Shown here: positions 42,001-54,200 of the stretch, in pieces
Layout: each line of letters opens with the position of its first letter
How positions within the stretch are numbered: the first letter of the stretch is position 1
Source of the DNA: Plotosus lineatus
Taxonomy: Eukaryota; Chordata; Actinopteri; Siluriformes; Plotosidae
NCBI GenBank assembly: GCA_024760905.1
Contig: CM045745.1
Location: 588,501 to 652,500 of the forward strand
DNA length: 64,000 nt
Direction: 5' to 3'
Program-made: the position numbers and the translations under genes
The notes under the pieces: model-generated
What the model was told of the DNA's origin: nothing
The model's input: only the letters and a program-made list of their open reading frames with translations
Databases searched by the model: none

Positions 42001-45000
42001 AAGGGCAGACGTCAGCATTTGTGAACAGCAGTTTGGTTTCATGCCTAGAAAGAGCACGACAGATGCAGTGTTTGCTTTGTGGATGTTAATCGAGATGATC
42101 ACACGGAGCTGCAGTCTGCCTTTGTGGGTCTGGAGAAAGCATACAACAGGGTGCTGAGAGGAACTGTGGTATTGCATGATGAAGTCTGGAGTGGCAGAGA
42201 AGTATGTTAGAGTGGTGCAGGACATGTACAAGAGATGTAAGACAGTGGTGAGGTGTGCTGTCGGCGTGACTGAAGAATTCAAGGTTGGAGTGGGACTGCA
42301 TAAAGAGTCAGCTCTGAGCATCTTCTTGTTTGCCATTGTGATGGCCAGGCTGACAGATGAGGTTAAACAAGAATCTTCATGGACTACAATGTTTGCAGAT
42401 GACATTGTGATCTGAAGTGAGAGCAGAGAACAAGTGGAGGAAAATCTAGAGAGGTGGCGGTATGCCCTGGAAAGGAATGAAGGTTAAGGTTAGCCCCAGT
42501 AAGACAATACATGTGTGTCAACGAGAAGGACCCAATTGGAACGGTGATGTTACAGGGAGCAGAGATAAAAGTGGAGGATTTTAAGTACTTCGGCTCAACA
42601 ATCCAGAGCAATGGAGAGTGTGGAAAAGAGGTGAAGAAGCATGTGCAGGCAGGTTGGAATGGTTAGAGAAAAGTGTCCGGTGTGATGTGTGAATGGAAGG
42701 TATCGGCGAGAATGAAAGGAAAAGTGTACAAGACAGTGATGAGGTCAGTGATGTTGTATGGTTTACAAACAGTGGTGCTGAGGAAAAGACAGGAGGCAGA
42801 GCTGGAGGTAGCAGAGATGAAAATGTTGAGGTTCTCTTCAGGAGTAACGAGGATAGATAAGATCAGGAATGAGTACATCCGAGGGACAGCACAAGTAAGA
42901 GGTTTTGGAGACAAAGTAAGAGGCTAGAATGAGATGGTTTGGACAAATACAGCGGAGGATAGTTAATATTGGTAGTAGGATGCTGAGGTTGGAACCGTCA
43001 GGCAATAGGCCTGGAGGAAGACAAAAAAAAAAAAAAATTATGGATGTGGCGAAGGAGGACATGAAGGTAATTGGTGCAAGAGAAGATGCACAGGGTGAAA
43101 TGGAGACAGACGATTCATGGTGGTGACCCCTGAAAGGAGCAGCCGGAAGGAAAAGACAAATAAAAAGTATTACAATATACATAACCCTAATTTTAATCGC
43201 AATCCAGCAAAGAATTAGATATAAAAGTGTTATTTCATTCCTCCACTTATTAGATAACCTTGATGATAGGATTATTAAACATGGCTCTGAGGTAGCAGGA
43301 CCTTGTTTCTCCCTCTGTAATCCTTCATGTAGTAGTTATAAAAGATGAATTAGTGGTTAGGTAAAAACATTGTGCATGTAGCACCTCAGATCTTCTTCTT
43401 CTATCGTATGCTGTTGTTTCTCAGCCATTCAACCGCGACATCCGTGGCCTCATGTAGTTCATAGAGGCCTCCTGTCAGTTGTGTTTCAGGGCACTCTTGT
43501 AGTATGTGCTGCATAGTTTGGATAGCTCCACAATCACAATTTGGTGAGTCAATGTATCCCCATTTTTCCAACATGTATCGGCACGGGCCAGTACCGCAGC
43601 GAAAACGATTCAATTTACACCACAGGTCTCGACGAATATCCATACCATTTAGTGCAGTTGTTGGATCATTCACGATGTCCCTGTTTGGTGCTGTTCCCTT
43701 ATTCCATCTGGATTGCCAGTTTTCTACCATGGAGTAGTTTGTTGTGGGCAGGTTAGACCAGATGGGTTTTCTTGAAGTCAGTCGGTATCGTGGGTGGTGC
43801 TCAATATCATTCAGCAGGGAAGGCCTGGGATCTGGAGTGTAGAGTCCAGTAACTTTGCAGTGACAGCTTCCCTGCGGATATCTGGCGGGCAAGATTACAC
43901 ATAACTGGCAGCCAGTCTGTATGTGTTGATTTTAGTGTACCTGATATGGTCCGCATAGCACAGTTCAATCTGGTGTCAACTAGTTTGCAGTGAACTGAGT
44001 TCCTCCAGACAGCAGCACAGTATTCCGCTACAGAGTATGACAGTGCTAATGTTGCTGAACGTAGTGTCCTTGCACTGGCTCCCCATGTAGTACCAGCCAA
44101 CATCTGCACAAGGTTGTTTCTTGTTTGAACTTTCTTGGCTACTTTTTGCAGGTGGGCTTTGTATGTCAAAGTCCTGTCCAAGGTGACTCCAAGGTACACT
44201 GGTTTTGCATCATGAGACAGGCGGCTGTTGTTGAGTGTTATATCCAGCTCTTGTTTACTTCTAGCGTTGTGTAGATGGAAAACACTAGAAACGGTCTTCT
44301 TCACACTAGGTTGAAGCCGCCACTGTTTACAGTAGGTGCTCATATCACTCATGTCCTCAGTTAATCTCTCATTCAATTCATCAAATGTTTTTGCTTGGAG
44401 AGCAAAGCAAATGTCAACTGCATATACAAACTTACGAGAGTGTGTGATGGGTAGGTCACTGGTGTACAGTGCAAATAGAGTTGGTGCCAGGACAGAACCT
44501 TGGGGTAGTCCATTCTTCTGTGTTCGCCATGCACTGCTGTATCCACCAAGATGAACACGGAACCGTCTGTGCTGTAGCAATAGCTCAACTGTGTTTACGA
44601 CCCAGTAAGGAAGGATTTTTGATAGTTTCAGTAGAAGACCTGAGTGCCACACTGTATCATATGCAGCTGTCAAGTCTAGGAAAACTGCACCAGTCTTTAT
44701 TCTCCTGAAATCCATTCTCTATAAAGGTGGTGAGTGCTAGCACCTGATCTTGGGTGCTTCTACCTGGTCTAAAGCCGGCTTGGTCAATGTTGAGTACAGC
44801 TTCTACATCATCCTTAATTCGGTGTAGGATAATGCGTTCCAGTAGTTTATAGCAGACTGAGAGTAAGGATATGGGTCGGTAGCTAGATGCTAGTTTTGGG
44901 TCCTTCCCGGGTTTCAGGATAGCGATAACCTTTGCTTCTCTCCATAGCTTTGGCAATTGTCTTTCACGTATAATACGGGACATGAAGGCTGCTAACCAGG

Positions 45001-48000
45001 TTTGTGCACGTGGTCCAAGGTGACAAAGGAATTCTGGAAAGATTCCATCATATCCTGCTGCCTTCCCAGATTTCAGTGACTTCAGAGCAGTAGTGACCTC
45101 TGCACTTACAACTGTTTCAGCTTGGGTTGTATTTGTATGGGCAGACCTTCTAAAGTCTCAAGCTCTTTCACAACTTTTTCTTTTGGGTCTTTTCAATGGG
45201 AGTTTTCCCAAGCTTCACTAAATGGTTAGCAACAGCATTCGGTTTCACACTTGGGCGTGACAATTTTGGTGGTTGCTGTCCTGTTCCGAGGTGTCTAAGA
45301 AGCTTCCAGGCTTTGCGGCTTGAGTGGGTAAAGTTCTGTTTTTCAGTAAGCTCTTCCCATCTTGCCCGACGTGCGTTATCTAGTGCACTTATCAGGTGGT
45401 CGGCAATATCAGTGCTTCCAGACTCCTGGTACTCTGTCAAGAGTTGTTGGCATTCTTCGTTTAGGCATGGGGTGTATGTTGGTCTGTACCCCTTGGGATG
45501 GTACTTCCTGCAGCTTTGTAGATTGCAAAGCGGAATCTTTCAAAGCATTTCTCAATGGGGATGCCAGTTTTGGGTATACAGACAATGCTCTTTTCAGTTT
45601 TTTCAGTATACATTTCCCAGTCAGCCTTCCTAAAGTTCCATCTCGGTTTCTCAACAGATTTGGTGAGTGGTATCCGGAGTCCAATGTGTATCACAATGGG
45701 TCTGTGCTGACTTTTTGGGAAATCATCTAGCACCTGAGGTGTAGCTTGGAGAGGATGGCCTTCTGAGGTTGTAACCCAGCATAAGTCTGGGGAGTATCCT
45801 TGGTTCCATCGTGCTGAGTGGAAAGACCGGCGCTGCTTCAGGTCTAAGACTAGGTGGAGATTGTTTGATGAAGCCCATCTCACCTCAGATGAAATAGTCA
45901 GTTAAGGTTTATACAGTATGCATACTTCTTTCTGAAAGAAATATATATACCTATCAAATAATGTAAAGACTTGTGATTAATGTCAGTCAGTCACCCTTTA
46001 TTCCTCATCAAGCCCACTGACACCCCGTGCTTCTGAAACAGTGGAGGCACAGTGTGATGCTGAGGGGAGCGTGTATGACCTTGTGGACCATGCTTTTCTG
46101 GAAGAGAGCACTAGAATTAAGTGTAATTGCACCTCCACGCCACTAGTTGGCAGTAGTGCTCCCATTGTCGCGCTATGGTGTAGCAGTTTGTCGCACAAGC
46201 AAACGATATCAAGTGCAGTAAACAACACGGAAAAATTTCGAACAGAAACAAAGAGAAAGGTGGAGAGAGACAGATATTAAGACATAAATAAATTGACCGA
46301 GTTTAAATAACAATGTAGTTTTCTTTATTTCAGGCACATTGGTGCACTTTAAATCTTTTCGATTACAAATTTTTAAAAAAATGTTAAAGAAGTTTTTCCT
46401 CATTGTAAGAAGAACTATATAAGATACAGCATTATGCAGAGGTATACCAATTTTATAGACATACTATTTATAGTTGCTTGCAGGGCATGAAGTGTTTTTA
46501 GGAAGCGAAAGGGGAGCGTCACAGAAAATAATTGAGAAGCATATGTCTTTGGCTGGAAAGAAACTACCATAGTATATACATGAAACCTGAATACTAAACA
46601 AGATTATGGTTCATTTTTACCTTAACAGCATCACACTTCACAGGGTGGATATGTTAATTGGTATATAAATCAAATAATTACATTAAATGTAAATGACTCC
46701 ATTATTCCAGGTGAATAATGCACAATTCAATTTCAGACCCTTCAGTTTGTCATGGGTGCTCAACCAGGCACCATCATTATTACACTTTAAAACAAACAAA
46801 GTTAACCATAAAAATCTTGTGCGCACCAAGTCCCCAAACACACGTTATAAGGACAAGGGTCTTTCTATTGCAGAGAATCAGGGGCAACCATCAATAGGGG
46901 GCCAGAAAGCCAATACATGATCAGCCACAAGGAATAAGTATAGACCACAAAGTAAAACAAAAGCAGGCAGAATCGAAGACAACCCTGTAAGGGCAAGTAG
47001 GACTCCAAAAAGGGGTTCAGCTTGGAACCAGTATTAAGGGGGGCACTCAGAGGAATCTAGGTGTAGGCTAACCAAAACAGGAACAGCAATAGTAAGTGAG
47101 AATAAACTTGGAGAAAGAAATAAAGTCGAAAAGAAGTCTAAAGTAAAAATCTAGCAACCACAACAAAGAAAACCTGACCCAAAATGGTCTTCTCAGAGAA
47201 ACTCAAAACAAAAAGATCCCCCACCTAGTAAGATCTCCTACTCGGTTGTGAAAACAGAAGGTAAGCAATTCAGACTTGCTCCAAACAGCTTCTTGTTACT
47301 AAAATTACCAGCTTATGGCACTGCAAAATCCCCAGAAGCACAGATTAGGAGGAAGTCAGTGCTTCAGTAGAGGCCTGTCTATAGAGCAACGTTCCCAATT
47401 ATACAGTCCAGCAGTCCGACTGCCAACTAGTGGCAATAACAAGGAACAACTCAAATGACCATGACATCGCTGAGGAATGCTGATTGTTATTATTTTTCTT
47501 CTGAAGGATGAAGGCAAACAGAACAGACTGTCAGATACAGAGCTGGTTAGCTGGCTGAAAATTCAGGGCTCACTGACCTGCCTCAGTGTCAGGCTTAAAA
47601 TTTGTTAAATATAAATAAAAACTATTTTGTTGCTTTGTTTTCTTCTGTTTCTTGTAGTATGTACTAAAATACCCTTATGGAGAGCAGTTTATCTTGAATT
47701 TATTACTCTACTTCTGCTTTAAAATATAAGTTGTTAGCAAAACAGCTTCTCGTGAAGCCATTCAGGATGCACCCTCCACAAGAAAAATGAAAATCATTGG
47801 ATGACGTGGACTAAAAAATAATTAATTTCACAAATCCCGGTATATCTGTATACCAGTGTACCTAACTTGTGTCAGAGTCATGGATAAATTTGGAAATGTA
47901 AACATCTCATTTCAGTTTAGTTCCCATTATTTTATTTTCTGCACAATACTCATTTGCGTCCGTCAAGATTAATCACAAATGAAGATAGAATTGTCAGGTT

Positions 48001-50543
48001 AATGTGCCCTTTTTTCTTCCATGATATTATGCGAATATTACCAAACACCTTCGGCTCATGGGTATCGTAGAATTTTCCTTAATATGGAGTATCAAGTTGA
48101 ATATTCATTTTTGAAACGACCCCTTTAACTTGTGTGCATAATGAGCCAATCAGACTGCCTATGTAGCGTACACTATTACAAATTAATATGAAGTTCTTTT
48201 TGCAATTTCTACATTAATCTTAGGAAAATGCAGTTGTAGTGTTTTATACCGACACCCCGTTGTATTTTCAGATCCTGAGTTTAAAGATGTTGCAACTCCT
48301 CTATTACTCCCAGGTAAGTTCAGGATTATTTAGCCAACAGCACACAGCAGTGAATAGATTTGTGATTTTCAGTATATTTCAGCATGTGAGTTTGATATGA
48401 TTGGCCCCGAGGGCATTATTGAATCAGCTATGGTGGAAAAGGAGAACAAGGCACTGGAAACAGAGGCTGTGGATTGCAAGTGGTTCATTCAAGCACCATC
48501 TGGATCGAGGGTAAATATCAACTGACATACTATCTTCAGATCTGTTTCTGCGTACACAATAAATCTTGTAGTCTTCTTCTTCTTCTTTTCCTTTCAGCTG
48601 TTCCCTTCAGGGGTCACCACAGCAAATGATCTGCCTCCATCTCACCCTGCATCTCACCCTCCATCTCTGCATCTTCTAATCCTACTCCAACTACCTTCAT
48701 GCCGTCCTTCACCACATCTATGAATCTTTTCTTTGGTCTTCCTCCAGGTCTTTTGCCTGACAGTTCCAACCTCAGCATCCTACTACCAGTATACTCACTA
48801 TTCCTCCTCTGTACATGTCCAAACCATCTCAATCTAGCCTCTCTGACTTTGTCTCCAAAACATGTAACATGTGCTGTCCCTCTGATGTACTCATTCCTGA
48901 TCCTATCCATCCTCGTTACTCCCAAAGAGAACCTCAACATTTTCATCTCTGCTACCTCCAACTCTGCCTTCTGTCTTTTCCCCAGGGCCACTGTTTCTAA
49001 ACCATACAACATCGCTGGCCTCAGCACCGTCACTTTTCCTTTCATTCTTGCCGATACCTTCCTATCACACATCACATTGGACACTTTTCTCCAACCATTC
49101 CAACCTGCCTGCACACGCTTCTTCACCTCTTTTCCACACTCTCCACTGCTCTGGATTGTTGAGCCTAAGTATTTAAAATCCTCCACCTGCCTTATCCCTG
49201 CCCCCTGTAACCTCACCGTTCCTGTTGGGTCCTTGGCGTTCACACATGTATTCAATAAATCTTGTAGTGTGAGGTCTAAATCAGTCAGGTTATTAAAGCA
49301 TGCATTAATTTAGAAACTATTTGAATTTATGTTTGGCAGATCTATCTGCGCTTCTTGGAGTACGAGATGCAGAACTCGAATGAGTGCAAGCACAACTTTG
49401 TTGCAGTGTACGATGGCAGCAGCTCAGTAGAACACATGAAGAATAAGTTTTGCAGCACCGTGGCCAATGATGTCATGCTGCTCACATCATTAGGTGTTAT
49501 CCGCATGTGGGCCGATGAGGGCAGCCGCAAAAGCCGATTCCGTATTCTCTTCACCACCTTCAGAGAACGTGAGCCTGTCCTTAGTAAATGTTCTCTAAAG
49601 TTTAATGACTCTATTATTCCACTCAGAAATATATAAGGACATGAATGCTAATGCATAGCATGACTTTGCAGTGAGATCGTCCTGTCCTTTATGTTTCATA
49701 GCTCCATGTGAGGAAGACACCTTCTTTTGCCACAGTAACATGTGCATTAACCACACTCTAGTGTGCAATGGTATCCAGAACTGTGTCTATCCCTGGGATG
49801 AGAATGGCTGTAAAGGTAAAATGTCATAAATGATAATGACATGCAATCTATCTTACTGCAGTGACAGTGTATGATTCTTCACTGTTGATGAGGATTTCCC
49901 CCCAAATAGAGACACATGGATCGTGAGTTAGTACATTCATTTATTCATTCATTCATATCATTTGTCAATCACTGTCATGTGGAAATGATAATAAATAAAT
50001 AACATTATCCACAATAACTGAGAAAAATAACTGTTATACTACACAGGTAAATAAAATTTAAAACTAAATCATTCTCCCAGTTGAATTTTACTTATTTAAA
50101 CAACACATTGTTTAAATACTGTCCCTACGACACAAAAACCTAAGAAAAAAACCCTCAAAGTTTTAGCATATAAAACACACGATACATAAGAAAAGCCGCA
50201 TAAAGTCAGATTTTTATGATGTTGTATATTGATTTGTAACGGTGATTGCATTATCACCACTCTTTGGTATGGAGTTCTCCACTTTGGTTAGGGGTGTCTC
50301 GGTCCCCATTAATCACGGAAAATGAGGGATCCCTATATATATATATATATATATATATACTAGTATATACACAAACCCTCCGGAGCTTACTAACGAGTTA
50401 GGTTTCAAATGGTCGTTTGTTAAATGAATCTGTTTGTAAGTTGTTACAGGGCATTCTTTAGATGGGAACGTATGTTTAAACCTTGTATAAGTAACCTATA
50501 CGAGTTTGTACTGTATACAATCTCTCTCTCTCCCTCCCTCTCC

Positions 50544-50623
<80 letters not shown>

Positions 50624-51209
50624 ACACTACAGCTGGACAATTGAACTGGTGAGCTTCCAGTTGCCCTTGGAAGGAGCACTGGAGAACTATAATCAAACTT
50701 CGACATGAAGATAATTTGATTTATTTATTTATTTACCCGAAGTGTGTGTAATGCTTCCAAGATAATTCTGTTTGATTGGTGGATTATTTGTGAATCATTT
50801 CCCAATATGATTCATGGATTGTGTCTCACTCAGCCCCATGTTGACTCAACCTACTGCCCGCCCACCTTTAAAGTCTTTATGGTGTTAAATCATGACCATC
50901 ACAAATCATTGTTAATGATACCAATCCTCTCGTGACACTGCAGTAAGCATCATCCTGCACAACAAAACCACTCAGCATTGCCAAGGCACACCATTTAACC
51001 CACCAGTCCCGGTCCCTGGTCCCAGATAATGAAGTTATCTGTGTAGGATCTGGAGGTGTGCAGTGGCTGCGCGTGCGCTTCAGGCTGCGCGTCGTTGGAA
51101 CAGTGCAAGACGTGCTGACCTCTGAGAGCAGTGCGTGCACATTACCGGCTCACAGGTGGAAAGTTCATACTAGTGGGGGACATGAAATTAAACACTTAGA
51201 AAACTTTTA

Positions 51210-51244
<35 letters not shown>

Positions 51245-54200
51245 ATCATATGTATATATCAATATCATTATGTCCGTGTTTAAACTCTTTGTTCCTCTCA
51301 AGCACAGCACAGTGGATCTGATCAGATTTACAGATAGTTTCACTCTTATCCAGTTCATTATAATACTGGAGTCAATTTGTTTCTTCTTTGAAACTTTTGG
51401 CAGGAGTTTAGAAATGTATTGGTTGCCAGAGGGCGACGTCGCGGAGTTCTCAGAGTCAGATTGTTTCTTTGTTCGTTCTAATTTGTTTTATTTGTTGTTT
51501 TGTTTGTTCATGTTTTGTACTATGCTTGTCTACGACCCATCGACTCTACTACAGGCACTATAAGATCGGAGTGTCTTCGGGCATGTATAACTAAGCAGAG
51601 CTAATATGCTATGGTAGGTAGCTCAATGCGAGCCGCACCCCAGCTAACAAAAAGCCCAGACGGGAAGGGGCCGAATGACGACTCCGGCACTTGGGATTGC
51701 AGGGGATGAAGGCAGTGTAGCCGCCTGGTGCAATCGCCTCATCGGGTGTACTCTCCTCGAGCCATGTTTCACAGAAACACAGTCCTGTCTATCCCTCTGC
51801 GCTGCAATCTGAACATGAAGCTCGTCCAACCTATTTCGCAGGGACTGAACATTTTCAAGCAGTATGGCCGGAAGTGCAAATCAAGTACCAGAGAATTTGA
51901 GAACTCTGCCTGGGCTTATTCTTAGCATTGAGCTCCCATACCATAGCGGCTTACGATAGAAGTTGTTGCGTGCTTAGTTGCTTAGGGTTGACCGATCATA
52001 GGCGAGCATAGTGCAAAACATGAACAAACAAATTAAAACGAACAAAGAAACAATTTGACTCTGAGAACTCCTCGACGTTGCCTTCTAGGCAGTGCCATCT
52101 TGGAGACGTCACTCCAAGACGTCACTCCAAGTTCAATGTAAAAGGACATGAAGTATAATAAAGTTTATCCTTTTGGTATCATTTGTTAAACATGCTACAG
52201 AACATAAAATCTCACACACAAACATTCTCAGAATTAACTTAGGTACTGTCCTGGAATAATAATTGAAAAGGACTTTAAAACGAGTGCTTTACAATTAAAA
52301 AATTAAATTAAAAAGTATATAAAAAAATACATAACAGTTTAAGAACAGCACCAAAATATGGGTATTAATGCCTAAATCAGAAAAATGCAGCCGTGAGGGG
52401 GGGGGGGGGTGCACAAACCAGTGTCTCTCCCTCACGCCGGTCCCAAGCCCGGATAAATGCAGAGGGTTGCGTCAGGAAGGGCATCCGGCGTAAAACAATT
52501 GCCAAATAAACTATGCGAATCACAAGAAAGAATGACATACCGGATCAGTCGAGGCCCGGGTTAACAATGACCGCCATCAGTGCCGTCAACCAACAGGGTG
52601 CTGATGGAAATTGGACTACTGTTGGTCGAAGACGTCGAAGAAGGAGAGGCGGGAGGCGTGTCCGTTGCCAGAGAGAGAAGAGGAAAGGCATGAGTCTAGG
52701 ACTGAAAGTAGGGACTTTGAATGTTGGAACTATGGCAGGAAAAGGTAGAGAGCTGGCTGACATGATGCAGAGGAGGAAGGTGGACATACTGTGTGTTCAG
52801 GAGACCAGGTGGAAAGGTAACAAGGCTAGAAGCATAGGAGCAGGGTTTAAGCTGTTTTATCATGTTTTATCATGGTGTGGATGGGAAGAGAAATGGAGTC
52901 GGAGTCATCTTGAAGGAGGAGTTTGTCAGGAATGTTCGAGAAGTGAAAAGAGTGTCAGACAGAGTGATGAGTGTCAAGTTAGAAATTGAAGTGGTCAATG
53001 TTGTTAGTGCTTATGCCCCACAGACAGGATGTGAGCAAGAAGAGAAGGAGAGATTCTGGAGGGAGTTAGATGAAGTGATGCAGAGTACCCCCAGAGGTGA
53101 AGAGTGGTCATTGGGGCAGACTTCAATGGACATGTTGGTGCAGGAAACAGAGGGGACGAGGAAGTGATGGGTAGGTTTGGTATCCAGGACAGGAACGCAG
53201 AAGGACAGATGGTGGTAGATTTTGCAAAAAGGATGGAAATGGCTATGGTGAATACTTTCTTCCAGAAGAGAGAGGAGCATAGGGTGACTTATAAAAGTGG
53301 AGGTAGGAGCACACAGGTAGACTACATCTTGTGCAGGCGATGTAATTTAAAGGAGGTCAGTGACTGCAAAGTAGTAGCGGGTGAGAGTGTTGCCAAACAG
53401 AATAGGATGGTGGTGTGCAGGATGATGCTGATGGTAAGGAAGGTGAAGAAGGCAAAGGCAGAGCAGAACACAAAGTGGTCGAAGTTGAAAAAGGAAGAGT
53501 GTTGGGTTGTCTTCAAGGAGGAGTTGAAACAGGCTTTGGGTGGTCAGGAAGTGCTTCCAGATGACTGGACAACTCCAGCTAATGTGATCAGGGAGACAGG
53601 TAGGAGAATACTTGGTGTGTCATCTGGAAGTAAAGTAGATAAGGAGACTTGGTGGTGGAATGAGGAAGTGCAGGAGTGTGTACAAAGGAAGAGGTTAGCT
53701 AAGAAGAAGTGGGACATTGAGAGGACCGAAGAGAGTAAACAGGAGTACAGGGAGACACAGCGTAAGGCAAAGGTAGCAGTGTCAAAGGCTAAACAGAGCG
53801 CGTTTGATGACTTGTATGCTCGGTTGGAAAGTAAGGAGGGAGAAAATGATTTATACAGGTTGGCACAGCAGAGAAATAGAGATGGGAAGGACGTGCAGCA
53901 AGTTAGATTGATAAAGGACAGAGAGGGAAATGTATTGATTGATGACAGAAGTGTGCTGGGAAAATGGAAAGAGTACTTTGAAGAGCTGATGAATGAGGAA
54001 AATGAGAGAGAGAAAAAAAATTGTAGAAGAGGTGACTGTTGAGGACCAGGAAGTAGCAAAGATTAGTAAGGATGAAGTGAGGAGGGCATTGAAGAGGATG
54101 AAGAATGGAAAGGCAGTTGTTCCTGATGACATACCGGTGGAGGTATGGAAGTGTCTAGGAGAGGTAGCAGTAGATTTTCTGACAAGAACATTTAACAAGG

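Larger units (their letters stand above)
36434..48271 (+). other. NETO1-like intron, 11.8 kb
   Basis: GTAAGA at the left and TGTATTTTCAG at the right. It holds a V-SINE, a mini RTE-A derivative, a SINE, a Tc1 element, two RTE-A copies head to head and an I/jockey-group LINE. Confidence 0.8.

Noticed and set aside
43807..44715. The 302-aa minus-strand frame as a host gene
   Set aside because: It carries reverse transcriptase blocks with a mutated catalytic box and continues in other frames on both sides: a dead LINE.
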